NCBI GenBank assembly: GCA_947461165.1
Contig: CANHJR010000005.1
Span: forward strand, 1-16,305
Direction: 5' to 3'
Length of the DNA: 16,305 bases
From: Saprospirales bacterium
Lineage (GTDB): Bacteria; Bacteroidota; Bacteroidia; Chitinophagales; JADJOU01
The notes beneath the pieces are model-generated. The model had not been told where the DNA came from. It did no database searches and was given only the letters and a program-made list of their open reading frames with translations. The position numbers and the translations under genes were made by a program. Shown here piece after piece: positions 1 through 9,000 of this stretch (the stretch's first letter is position 1; the number at the start of each line of letters is the position of its first letter).

Positions 1-18
1 AAACTGATCAAAGAATAA
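1..18 (+). CDS. Possible last codons of an upstream gene (perhaps mutA)
   Basis: One frame at the window edge reads K-L-I-K-E and stops at TAA (16-18), only 4 nt before the mutB start. In many bacteria the small subunit of methylmalonyl-CoA mutase lies directly upstream of the large one, so this could be the end of mutA. Five codons cannot identify a gene; the assignment rests on position alone. Confidence 0.3.
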   Translation, partial: KLIKE

Positions 19-22
19 TTGC

Positions 23-2134
23 ATGGCCTCTAAATACGCTTTTGAAGAACTATACCAATCGATTGAACCAACCAACGAGACGATACACAATTTTGTAGAA
101 GGGATTGAGGTTCGGTCACACGTTGCTGCATCCGACCTAGAAAATATAGATCACATTGGCTATGGCGCGGGGATACCTCCCTTTCTTCGAGGACCATATG
201 CGAGTATGTACACCGCAAAACCTTGGACCATTAGACAGTATGCCGGGTTCTCGACAGCCAAGAAATCCAATGAATTTTATCTCAAAAATCTTGCCGCTGG
301 ACAAAAAGGACTATCTGTCGCCTTTGACCTTGCTACGCATCGCGGATATGACAGCGATCATCCGAGGGTAATAGGTGATGTCGGTATGGCTGGAGTCGCT
401 ATCGATACGGTGGAGGATATGAAGGTGCTTTTCGATCAAATCCCACTAAATGAGATGTCTGTATCGATGACGATGAACGGTGCCGTCATTCCAGTCCTTG
501 CTTTCTACATCGTTGCGGCTATAGAATCTGGAGTCCGTCTCGATCAATTATCTGGAACCATTCAAAACGATATTCTCAAAGAGTTTATGGTTCGAAACAC
601 CTATATCTATCCGCCTACAGCCTCCATGCGATTGATAGGAGATATCTTTCGATATACTTCGAAAAACATGCTTAAATTCAATTCAATTTCGATTTCAGGA
701 TATCATATGCAAGAAGCAGGAGCCAGTGCCGATATTGAGCTAGCATATACGCTTGCAGATGGATTGGAGTATCTTAGCTTGGGCGTGGATGCTGGACTAG
801 ATATCGATGATTTTGCACCGCGATTATCATTTTTCTGGGGAATAGGAATGAATCATTTTCTTGAAATTGCCAAAATGAGGGCCGCTAGGGTTCTTTGGTC
901 GGAAATCGTTTCACAATTCAATCCAAAAAATCTAAAATCACTAGCCCTGCGGACTCATTGTCAAACAAGTGGATGGAGTCTCACAGAGCAAGATCCATAT
1001 AACAATATCGCTCGAACCTGCGTAGAAGCGATGTCTGCCGTATTTGGTGGAACGCAGTCACTCCATACCAACGCATTGGACGAAGCCATCGCACTGCCTA
1101 CAGACTTCTCTGCTGCTATAGCTCGAGAAACCCAGATCCATATTCAGAAAAACACCAATGTGACGAAGGCGATTGATCCATGGGGTGGGAGCTTTTATGT
1201 TGAATACTTAACCAATGAACTCATTGTCAAAGCTCGCCTATTAATGAAAGAAGTAGCTTCCTATGGCGGTATGACAAAGGCGATTGAAAAAGGAATTCCC
1301 AAAATGCGAATTGAAGAATCAGCAGCGAAACGTCAGGCTAAGATAGATGGTGGAATCGATACCATTGTAGGGGTCAACAAATATAGAGCGAAAGATGAGA
1401 CCCCACTAGAGGTTTTATCAATAGACAATAACGAAGTAAGAAATGCTCAAATTCAAGGCTTGGAACTCGTAAAGAAAAATCGCGATCAAGGACAAGTCAA
1501 TTATTGGCTAGAAAAGCTAACACTTGCAACGACGGATTCTTCCCAAAACATTTTAGAGATCGCAGTAGAAGCGGCAAAAGAACGAGCAACTTTAGGAGAA
1601 ATATCATATGCGTTGGAAAAGACCTACGGAAGATATCACGCACAAAATAATCTCATTGCAGGAGTATATTCGAAAGAAATGAAAGAAAACACAATCTTCC
1701 AAAAGGCGAAATCACTTAGTGATGCCTTTGCAGAAAAGCATGGCAGACGACCGAGGATTTTAGTTGCCAAAATGGGACAAGATGGTCACGATCGTGGAGC
1801 CAAGGTTATTGCCACGGCTTTTTCGGATTTAGGGTTTGACGTCGATATCAGCCCTATGTTTCAAACACCAGCTGAGGTCGCCAAACAAGCAGTGGAGAAC
1901 GATGTTCATTTTTTGGGAATTTCTTCTTTGGCAGGCGGGCATAAATCATTGATCAAAGAACTTCGCGAGGAACTAATTCGCTGGGATAGAGAAGATATTG
2001 TGCTCATAGCAGGTGGTGTGATTCCTCAAAAAGATTATCAAGCGCTTTATGATATTGGCGTCAAGCATATTTTTGGACCTGGCACAGTCATTGCGGAGAG
2101 TGCAATCGGAATATTGGATGGGTTTGAAAAATAA
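23..2134 (+). CDS. mutB: Methylmalonyl-CoA mutase large (catalytic, B12-binding) subunit
   Basis: This adenosylcobalamin enzyme interconverts (R)-methylmalonyl-CoA and succinyl-CoA in the cytoplasm, linking propionate metabolism to the TCA cycle. At 703 residues it has the full length of the family. The N-terminal TIM-barrel part contains PWTIRQYAGFST (about residues 66-77), the QKGLSVAFDLATHRGYDSDH block (about 93-112) and SGYHMQEAGA, whose Tyr227-His228 match the active-site Tyr-His pair. The C-terminal B12 domain has the DxHxxG motif as Asp587-x-His589-x-x-Gly592, His589 being the expected lower cobalt ligand, followed by the GG of IAGGVIP. The ATG at 23 fits the family N-terminus. It is probably the second gene of a mutA-mutB pair. 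One oddity: a Lys precedes PWTIRQY where well-known homologues have Arg, and STAKKSN replaces the common STAEESN. Confidence 0.97.
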   Translation: MASKYAFEELYQSIEPTNETIHNFVEGIEVRSHVAASDLENIDHIGYGAGIPPFLRGPYASMYTAKPWTIRQYAGFSTAKKSNEFYLKNLAAGQKGLSVAFDLATHRGYDSDHPRVIGDVGMAGVAIDTVEDMKVLFDQIPLNEMSVSMTMNGAVIPVLAFYIVAAIESGVRLDQLSGTIQNDILKEFMVRNTYIYPPTASMRLIGDIFRYTSKNMLKFNSISISGYHMQEAGASADIELAYTLADGLEYLSLGVDAGLDIDDFAPRLSFFWGIGMNHFLEIAKMRAARVLWSEIVSQFNPKNLKSLALRTHCQTSGWSLTEQDPYNNIARTCVEAMSAVFGGTQSLHTNALDEAIALPTDFSAAIARETQIHIQKNTNVTKAIDPWGGSFYVEYLTNELIVKARLLMKEVASYGGMTKAIEKGIPKMRIEESAAKRQAKIDGGIDTIVGVNKYRAKDETPLEVLSIDNNEVRNAQIQGLELVKKNRDQGQVNYWLEKLTLATTDSSQNILEIAVEAAKERATLGEISYALEKTYGRYHAQNNLIAGVYSKEMKENTIFQKAKSLSDAFAEKHGRRPRILVAKMGQDGHDRGAKVIATAFSDLGFDVDISPMFQTPAEVAKQAVENDVHFLGISSLAGGHKSLIKELREELIRWDREDIVLIAGGVIPQKDYQALYDIGVKHIFGPGTVIAESAIGILDGFEK

Positions 2135-2191
2135 AAGCCTGTTTTCGTTTGAAGAGTGGCAATATCATTTTGAATTTACACTCTCGTCAAA

Positions 2192-2221
2192 AATAATATT
2201 TTAGATATAGCACATATTATT
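2192..2221. terminator. Weak AT-only inverted repeat between convergent genes
   Basis: AATAATAT (2192-2199) and ATATTATT (2214-2221) form a perfect 8-bp inverted repeat with a 14-nt loop, in the 102-bp gap where mutB and the anti-sigma ATPase gene converge. On the minus strand it is followed by a short T run. A second weak repeat, AGAGTG (2153-2158) with CACTCT (2179-2184), lies closer to mutB. Neither is GC-rich, so a terminator role is tentative. Confidence 0.28.
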
Positions 2222-2236
2222 AGAATCGATTTAAAC

Positions 2237-2626
2237 TCAAAGATCCCATTCGATAGCCATTGTCCGATTGATAAGATCGTAATGACATAAACTGGAATTG
2301 TTCATAATAAAATGAACGCCTCGTCCAGACTGCTTGTTGAGGTTGTATGATTCAAAAGGATTGGGGATGTCCATCATTCGAAAGCCAGCACCTTGATCCG
2401 TGATTGTGAGCTTAAACTTTGAATTCCCAAAGGTGCTCTGTATCAAAACCTTCTTTGTTTCATCATACGCATTGCCATGTAATACGGCATTGGTTACTGC
2501 TTCATAAAAACATAACCGAATTTGATCTCGTTTGATTTGAGATATGGGGTAATTGTCCAAAAGGTAACAAAAAAAATGCTCTAAATGATAGAGACAATGC
2601 TGGTGTGACTGAAATTCGATATCCAT
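2237..2626 (-). CDS. RsbW/SpoIIAB-like anti-sigma ATPase (HATPase_c_2)
   Basis: A 129-residue single-domain GHKL ATPase of the anti-sigma regulatory type. The N box is EAVTNAVLHGN (residues 42-52, Mg-binding Asn46), the G1 box DQGAGF (77-82) and the G2 box GRGVHFI (101-107). No transmembrane segment, dimerisation domain or receiver domain is visible, so it is not a sensor kinase. Known relatives bind and hold a sigma factor, or phosphorylate an anti-sigma antagonist in a partner-switching circuit. No sigma factor, STAS-domain antagonist or PP2C phosphatase is beside it, so its partner must be encoded elsewhere. It converges on mutB and diverges from the hydrolase gene, with 84 bp to that gene. 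The family call is firm; the target is unknown. Confidence 0.85.
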   Translation of the reverse strand: MDIEFQSHQHCLYHLEHFFCYLLDNYPISQIKRDQIRLCFYEAVTNAVLHGNAYDETKKVLIQSTFGNSKFKLTITDQGAGFRMMDIPNPFESYNLNKQSGRGVHFIMNNSSLCHYDLINRTMAIEWDL

Positions 2627-2660
2627 AGTTCGATTCTAAAGTGCAAAATTCAAATGTCCG

Positions 2661-2693
2661 TTGAGCTTTTGTGATTTTATTTTTATACTTTTG
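2661..2693 (+). promoter_or_regulatory. Candidate Bacteroidota-type promoter for the hydrolase-rsgA-dtd operon
   Basis: TACTTTTG (2686-2693) matches the -7 consensus TAnnTTTG and ends 17 nt before the hydrolase ATG. A TTG at 2661-2663 could be the -33 element, though the 22-nt spacer is slightly long. It lies in the 84-bp divergent gap, which is otherwise AT-rich and without clear repeats. Confidence 0.4.
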
Positions 2694-2710
2694 TAAATAC
2701 TTCGAATGTT

Positions 2711-3535
2711 ATGTCCAATCTTTTCTTCTCTTTAGATAAGTACCGTATTCACTACCGTTATTATACTGCTGATAATAACAACGCAATCATCATTTTGGTT
2801 CACGGGCATGGTGAACATAGTGGACGATATGAGCCGTGGGCGCGTGAATTCAATCGATATAATTACGCTATTTGTGCTCTGGACCTACCAGGGCATGGAC
2901 TTAGTTCTGGACAGCTAGGACATATCCGACATTATGATGATTACTACAAGGTTCTCGATGAGTTTATTGAGAAGGTTCGGCAGGATTTTCCATCAAAACC
3001 AATCATTCTATATGGACACAGTATGGGTGGCAATATATGCTGCTCGTATGTTTTGAATTGCAGACCAGAGATCAAAGCTCTCATTCTTTCTTCCCCATGG
3101 TTGGAACTCGCAATTAAACCCTCTGTTTTTCGATTTTGGTTAGCAAAAACGATGTATCGAATTTTTCCATCATTTGGAGATGCTACCAATCTGAATCCAA
3201 ACTATATTAGTCGAATTCCCGAAGAGGTGGAGCGATACAAAAACGATCCGTTGGTTCACGATAAAATCACTCCAGGGCTCTTTATCCCGATATTTTTCAA
3301 AGGTCTTAAGAATATAAATGAAGGAAGAAAAATCTATCTTCCAACACTTATTTTTCACGGTTCTGGCGATCAATTGACTAGTCATAAGGCATCTTTTACA
3401 TTCTCCGAAACCAATGAGAATATTAGCTTTCGACTATACCCCGATGGCTACCACGAATTGCATCACGATCTATGCAGAGAAGAATTACGAGATCATATTT
3501 TGGATTGGATGTCATCAAATGTCATTATGAGATAG
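2711..3535 (+). CDS. Alpha/beta hydrolase, monoacylglycerol-lipase-like (Hydrolase_4)
   Basis: A 274-residue serine hydrolase resembling bacterial monoacylglycerol lipases and lysophospholipases. HGHGEHSGRY (31-40) is the HG-type oxyanion-hole motif. GHSMGG (102-107) is the nucleophile elbow with Ser104. Asp220 in HGSGDQLTS and His248 in DGYHELHHD complete a plausible catalytic triad. No signal peptide is visible, so the enzyme is probably cytoplasmic or peripherally membrane-bound. It is the first gene of a tight operon, with rsgA starting 5 nt after its stop. The substrate cannot be read from sequence; esters of glycerol or lysophospholipids are the family expectation. Confidence 0.88.
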   Translation: MSNLFFSLDKYRIHYRYYTADNNNAIIILVHGHGEHSGRYEPWAREFNRYNYAICALDLPGHGLSSGQLGHIRHYDDYYKVLDEFIEKVRQDFPSKPIILYGHSMGGNICCSYVLNCRPEIKALILSSPWLELAIKPSVFRFWLAKTMYRIFPSFGDATNLNPNYISRIPEEVERYKNDPLVHDKITPGLFIPIFFKGLKNINEGRKIYLPTLIFHGSGDQLTSHKASFTFSETNENISFRLYPDGYHELHHDLCREELRDHILDWMSSNVIMR

Positions 3536-3540
3536 GTTGT

Positions 3541-4491
3541 ATGCAAGGAATCGTCACAAAATCTACTGGATCCTGGTATGAGGTTTTTCTTAGGGAGGAA
3601 AAGACAACTATTGCTGCTCGTCTTTTAGGGATTTTCCGCTTAGATCAATCCCGGGATACAAACCCTGTAGCCGTTGGAGATTTTGTCACGATTGAAAGAG
3701 AAATGGATGATTTTGTCATATCCAAAATAACTGAGAGAAGAAACTACATTATTCGGCAAAGTCCTAAGCATAGGGTCTTGCGGCATGTCATTGCTTCCAA
3801 TCTAGATCAGGCTGTTGTCGTTGCCTCTATTTCCAAACCAAGAACATCCAATGGTTTCATCGATCGATTTTTGGTATCCTCAGAAGCATATCATATTCCA
3901 AGCATTATCGTATTCAACAAGATCGATATCTATTCTGAAAAAGATAAGCAGACCCTTGAGAACTGGTCTGCAACTTATCAAAAGGCCGGATATAAAATCA
4001 TACTGACATCGACATACACTGGTGAAGGGATTGAGGAGTTGAAAGAAATGCTTCGCAACAAGAGATCGCTATTCTCGGGGCACTCTGGAGTTGGAAAATC
4101 GAGTCTGCTCAATAGCGTAGAACCAAGTTTAGACCTAAGAACGAATGAAATATCTGCCAAACATGAGAAAGGCATGCATACCACTACTTTTTCCGAGTTG
4201 TTTCAAATTGAAAATCTGAATGCCGAAATCATCGATACACCAGGAATCAAAGAATTTGGAGTCTTGCAGATGGAGGACTATGAATTGAAAGACTTTTTTA
4301 TTGAATTTCTTCCATACCTCAATCAATGTAAATTTCACAACTGTTTGCACCTTCGGGAACCAGGCTGTATGGTTCGTGATGCCATAGAAAAAGGAGAAAT
4401 TGCAGGGTGGCGGCATCAAAACTATCTCAATATATTGGATGATATTCGGGACCAATCTGCAGCTTGGGAGCTTAAAAAACGAGGCATTTGA
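3541..4491 (+). CDS. rsgA: Ribosome small-subunit maturation GTPase RsgA (YjeQ)
   Basis: RsgA is a circularly permuted GTPase that acts late in 30S subunit assembly. This 316-residue version has an N-terminal OB-fold (about 1-70, beginning GIVTKSTGSWYEV), then the G motifs in permuted order: G4 NKID near 126, G1 GHSGVGKSS from about 180, G3 DTPG near 232. The C-terminal zinc-binding motif is C-x4-C-x-H-x5-C (about 263-276). I start it at the ATG at 3541, because GIVTKSTGSWY is the usual N-terminus; the frame is open back to 3472, but that would overlap the hydrolase gene and add 23 atypical residues. It begins 5 nt after the hydrolase stop, and its TGA overlaps the start codon of dtd. Confidence 0.96.
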   Translation: MQGIVTKSTGSWYEVFLREEKTTIAARLLGIFRLDQSRDTNPVAVGDFVTIEREMDDFVISKITERRNYIIRQSPKHRVLRHVIASNLDQAVVVASISKPRTSNGFIDRFLVSSEAYHIPSIIVFNKIDIYSEKDKQTLENWSATYQKAGYKIILTSTYTGEGIEELKEMLRNKRSLFSGHSGVGKSSLLNSVEPSLDLRTNEISAKHEKGMHTTTFSELFQIENLNAEIIDTPGIKEFGVLQMEDYELKDFFIEFLPYLNQCKFHNCLHLREPGCMVRDAIEKGEIAGWRHQNYLNILDDIRDQSAAWELKKRGI

Positions 4492-4937
4492 AGGCAGTAA
4501 TACAGCGAGTATCAGATGCGCAGGTCGTGGTCAATGAAGAAATAGTTGGTAAAATTGGTCGGGGGTTTCTTGTTTTGCTGGGAGTTGGACATGAAGATGG
4601 TCAAGAAGATATAGATTATCTCATCAGTAAGATATCTCAAATGCGGATCTTCAATGACTCTGACCAAAAAATGAATCTTAACCTCAAAGATATTAGCGGC
4701 AATTGTTTGGTCGTTTCACAATTCACTTTATTTGCTGACACCCGCAAGGGAAATCGACCAAGTTTTGTAAAAGCTGCAAAACCAGAGATCGCCCGAGAGA
4801 TATACCAGCGATTTTTGGATCAATTGTCAATCTCCATATCTCAAAAAGTTGAGTCTGGAGTTTTTGGAGCAGACATGAAAGTATCATTGACCAACGATGG
4901 CCCCGTGACTATCATCCTAGATTCAAGAGAGAGATAG
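4488..4937 (+). CDS. dtd: D-aminoacyl-tRNA deacylase Dtd
   Basis: Dtd hydrolyses D-amino acids, and glycine mischarged on tRNA-Ala, from tRNAs and so proofreads chirality in translation. The protein has 149 residues, the usual family length. It shows the N-terminal MKAVIQRVS, the SQFTLFADTRKGNRPSF block and the NDGPVT motif carrying the Gly-cisPro pair that rejects L-amino acids. The only start giving the family N-terminus is TTG at 4488, which overlaps the rsgA stop as TTGA, suggesting translational coupling. It is the last gene of the hydrolase-rsgA-dtd operon. I see no strong terminator after it. Confidence 0.96.
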   Translation: MKAVIQRVSDAQVVVNEEIVGKIGRGFLVLLGVGHEDGQEDIDYLISKISQMRIFNDSDQKMNLNLKDISGNCLVVSQFTLFADTRKGNRPSFVKAAKPEIAREIYQRFLDQLSISISQKVESGVFGADMKVSLTNDGPVTIILDSRER

Positions 4938-5115
4938 TCAAATCTTTGGCAACTTTTTTCAGTACTTGTTTATCTTCATATATACCCTTTGCGATGATTT
5001 TCAACCAAGTATGAAACATGAAATGTAATTTATAATATATTCCGCCATGACCAGCTTGATAGCCATAATAGAATATACATCCATATCCAAAAGAATAAGT
5101 TGTAATTTTGAGCAT
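4912..5115 (-). CDS. Possible small protein of unknown function, 67 residues
   Basis: An ATG-started minus-strand frame spans almost the whole 192-bp gap between dtd and the TIGR01777 gene, overlapping the 3' end of dtd by 26 bp. The product is rich in Tyr, Phe and Gly at the N-terminus (GYGCIFYYGYQAGHGG) and Lys-rich toward the C-terminus (GIYEDKQVLKKVAKDL). The residues look protein-like, with a balanced mix and few rare codons. I recognise no family. Against it: short length, no clear minus-strand promoter and only 14 bp to the divergent neighbour's start. If it is not a gene, this gap is plain AT-rich spacer. Confidence 0.42.
   Translation of the reverse strand: MLKITTYSFGYGCIFYYGYQAGHGGIYYKLHFMFHTWLKIIAKGIYEDKQVLKKVAKDLTISLLNLG
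5103..5110 (+). promoter_or_regulatory. Candidate -7 promoter element of the TIGR01777 gene
   Basis: TAATTTTG matches TAnnTTTG and lies 19 nt before the TTG start at 5130, a spacing like that of the other candidate promoters here. No TTG is found at the proper -33 distance, so only half the promoter is supported. Confidence 0.33.
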
Positions 5116-5129
5116 TAAATTAAACTAAG

Positions 5130-6032
5130 TTGAGATATCTAATTGCTGGTGGCACAGGCTTTGTGGGAGAGCATCTTCGCAGGCATTTATTGGCAGAATA
5201 TGCTGAGGTTGCTGTTCTCACGACAGACGCCAACAAAAAAGACGGTAAACATTATTTTTATTGGAATCCAGAACTTGGCATCTGTGACATTCAAGGTGAA
5301 TCATCCTTTGATGCGGTCATCAATCTTGCGGGAGCGAATATTGGACAAAAATATTGGACGAAAAAAAGAAAAAAAACCGTGATCGAAAGCCGAACAATAA
5401 CCACAAGTTTTTTAGCCTCGCTGATCAAATCTGGAAAAATAAAAACAAACTACGTCTTGCAGGCTTCTGCCATCGGGTTCTATGGTGACCAAGGCGAACA
5501 TTGGGTTCAGGAAAACAGCCCCTTAGGTTCAGGCTTTTTGGCTGAAGTTTGTCAGAAATGGGAAGATTCAGCAGAGAAATACAGCTGTCCAAGATCAATT
5601 CTTCGCATTGGAATTGTCTTTCATCCGAGCGAGGGGGCATTCCCGAAAATGATTATGGGTCTGAAATGGCGAATCTGCGCCATGCTGGGCAATGGAAAAA
5701 ACTATATCTCATGGATAGACATCGATGATCTCTGCCAGATGATTCTTTTTCTCTCCAAGAACAAACATACCGGCACCTTCAATGCGGTATCCCCTGGCCC
5801 TATTCAAACACTAAATCTTCTACGAAAACTCATTGAAAAATCAAACCGATTGAGTTTTACTATGACTATTCCTTCTGGTTTGATACGCCTTCTTCTGGGT
5901 GATTTTAGCGAATTATTTCTTTCGAGTCAGCAAGTTAGTTCTTCCAAAATTGAGAATCTAGGGTTTCAATTTTCAGTAGGAACCTATGATTTGTTTCTAA
6001 AAAAATATAAGAAGTACTGGGATAAATTTTAA
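5130..6032 (+). CDS. TIGR01777-family NAD(P)-binding epimerase-like protein
   Basis: A 300-residue extended short-chain dehydrogenase/reductase of the TIGR01777 (YfcH/SDR39U1) family. The Rossmann-fold GGTGFVG (7-13) binds the dinucleotide. INLAGANIG and QASAIGFYGDQGE are hallmark blocks of the family, and the C-terminus (LLGDFSELFLSSQQVSSSKIENLGFQF) matches the DUF1731 tail. The physiological substrate is unknown; older names such as cell-division inhibitor or SulA are annotation carry-over. The start is TTG at 5130, since no ATG or GTG would preserve the nucleotide-binding strand. The gene stops 1 nt before the stop codon of the convergent surface-protein gene, leaving no room for a terminator. 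Confidence 0.9.
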   Translation: MRYLIAGGTGFVGEHLRRHLLAEYAEVAVLTTDANKKDGKHYFYWNPELGICDIQGESSFDAVINLAGANIGQKYWTKKRKKTVIESRTITTSFLASLIKSGKIKTNYVLQASAIGFYGDQGEHWVQENSPLGSGFLAEVCQKWEDSAEKYSCPRSILRIGIVFHPSEGAFPKMIMGLKWRICAMLGNGKNYISWIDIDDLCQMILFLSKNKHTGTFNAVSPGPIQTLNLLRKLIEKSNRLSFTMTIPSGLIRLLLGDFSELFLSSQQVSSSKIENLGFQFSVGTYDLFLKKYKKYWDKF

Positions 6033-6033
6033 C

Positions 6034-9000
6034 CTATCGTATCAAGCTCACAAGTCCGCGATATTCCTTTTTATGTCCGTTTGAGAACCGAATATTTGCA
6101 TCATACGTGTAAACACCTACATTGGCATCCTCTCCTTTGAACTGCCCATTCCATCCTTTTCGCTGATCATTGGTTTGAAACACAAGGTGACCGCGTTTAG
6201 AAAATACATTGACCTGCAATTGAGTAATATTCTGTCCATAGATATACCATTCATCATTTTTTTGGTCTCCATTCGGTGAAAAAGAATTTGGGATAAAAAT
6301 GTCTTTGGGAGACCCTACCGCAACATACGTTGTGTCAAAAATCAAGCAATTGCGTCCATAGCGAATACTTAAGATATATTGATCCTCAACAAATGGTGTA
6401 ATCACAGGATTTGGGCAATCTACGCAAGACAAGCCCTTGGAGGGCTGCCATGATATGGATTTAATATCGGAGAAGGCAGTATTGAAATCATAGATCAAAT
6501 TGGATCGAAGGGTGTCTGCTGAACCCGATGCAATGAAATATTGAGGGCTCAACGAAGTACTCAACTTTTTTTCACTATACAATTGAAAAACACTATCCAC
6601 GACACAAGAATTTGAATCTTGAACACGAATGCTGTATGACCCTGCGGTTAATGGATGGAAACTATTGCGTTTAAAAGTCGTGAAACCCCCATTGATAGAA
6701 TACAAATAGAAATTTGAATCTGAAATACTCCCTCCTGCGGCTGAAATGGTGATCGTGCCATCTATAGCTCCTGGACAGGAAGGCAAAATACTTGAGATTG
6801 TTTCGATCTTTAGCGGACGAGGTTGATTGAGAGAAATAATGTCAAAGGCTTTGCAGCCCTTTGAGTCTGAAACATCAATGCGATGTGTTCCAGCGCCAAG
6901 TTTATCGATGGACTTGCCTTGATTAGGAGTGAGGATTCCATTCCAGAAATATTGAAAAGGTTGAAATCCGCCCATTTGAGAAACGGTTAGCTTTCCATTT
7001 GATTCCCCAAAGCACCTAATTTCATTAGCTATAGATATTTTTGCCTTAAAAGCCGCAATACCAGCGACACGGTAGGTACTATCTTTTGAGCAAAGATTCT
7101 TATCTAAAATTCTGACCGAATACAAACCAGACGCTAAGCTATCAAAACCCTGGATCTGTCGCAAACTTGAATCAAAAAAAGCAACTGAGTATGGTAAGGT
7201 TCCTCCAATAATACCCAAAGATATTCTACCGTCTTTACGTTCATTGCAAGTAGGGCTATAAAGGGTATCACTTACTACCAGTTTACTTGGTTCGGTCAAT
7301 AGTACGGTTGTGTCCCAAAAACAATTATTTTTATCTTCGACCCTTATAGCATAAATCTTTGGATTGAGCATGGCATGGCTAGTCGTATCCTGAAATGAAC
7401 TAACGAGGTGCGTATTAAGTGAATACAAATATGGAGCTACGCCTTCTTTTACTTTGACTCGAATATGACCATCGTTTGATCCATAGCATTTACTATTGGC
7501 TAGACTGTCCAATTGGGCTCTAAAAATATATTGCATATTGACCGTCGTATATGTATCCGCTTTACAGAAATTGGCATCCGAGATTTCAATAATATATCGA
7601 CCCTGCCCTAAATCGCTGCGGACAAATGGGCCAGAATACTCAGAACTTAGCAGTTTGAGCCTGTAAGGAGAAACTCCACCAATCAAATCAGTGATTTGTA
7701 TACTCCCAACATTGACATTTTGACATGTGGTCAATGAAGTTCCGAGCTTATACTCAATCTTAGGAGGGCTGCCAATCGTTGCCATCTTCATTTTGGATCT
7801 GCATCCTTTGATATCAGAAACGATGATAGGATAAGAGCCTGATGCCAATCCAGTGAATAAATTATTAGGCGAGGACAACGAGCCAAGGGTATATGTGAAA
7901 AACCCATTTCCGCCGGAGGCAATTACTGCAAGTTTTCCTTGTGATCCGCCAAAACATGGATTGTCGTTGACAACTGCTGAAACCCGAATGCTATCTGGCT
8001 GAGCGATATTATAGGAAACATTTTGCGAACAATTGGCACCAGTGCCATTTAAATAAGAAAATACTCCAGAATAAATGCCCGCACGCAAGCTGTCTAGGAA
8101 AGAATCCGTAGACGAATTATGAGTCCAGCTATATGCATAAGGCCTTGGAGTACCGATAATGGCAATATGGCCTCGACCATTTGCACTATCAAAGCAGGAA
8201 ATTGGTTTATCAATCTGAAATAAAGACCGAACTCCGGGCGGATTCATGATCAAAGCTGAGTCTGTCTGCTTGCAATTATCTTTGTCCGAGATCATTACAG
8301 AATACTTGCCTGCACCTATGCCTGAAATTGAGTCTGTGGTCATACCATTGCTCCAAAGAAAGGAGAATGGGGTGTTGGTTCCAGAAACAATAATCCTAGC
8401 ACGTCCATCATTGTAACCAAAACATGTTGGCGCATAAGATGATGTTTGAGTGTTAAACAGAGATCCCTGATTGAGGTAAAAAGAGTCTGTATTTGAACAA
8501 TTTGAATTGGTGACTGTCCAGACGCCAGTAACCCAGGTATCTTTCGGGTTCAGAATTTTTAAAATATCTTTAGGATTAGACACAGTTATCGTTCCTAAGC
8601 TATAGATTGCATTCTTTTTGGTCAGCAATGGTATTGAAACGCTTGTATTGCATGACAAAATGGTATCTAATTCAAACATTTCTGTATTGAAAATCGACAC
8701 ATTTGAAGTAAAATATCTTGTAAAACTAGTCAGCGAGACAGAGTGACACACTTCTAACTGAAATGTAAGATCACGCACATAGTCTACATTACTAGGAGGA
8801 ATAGTTACTGAAACAACTATCGTATCGACCGTTGTTCCCAGAAGACGAGTCATTGTGGAGCTTAATGACGTTTGTCCAAAACCAAGAGTATACTTCACCA
8901 GAGTGATGCTTTTTTCTATCGGAAAACAATATAAAATAGTATTCGCGTTACTTTTTTGGCAAATGGTCACATTTTGCTGATTGATTTTTACATCTAAGCT

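Noticed and set aside
3472..3540. Upstream extension of rsgA from ATG at 3472
   Set aside because: It overlaps the hydrolase gene and adds 23 residues not seen in RsgA; the ATG at 3541 gives the normal N-terminus.
5143..5382. 79-residue plus-strand frame inside the TIGR01777 gene
   Set aside because: Out-of-frame shadow of the conserved Rossmann domain.
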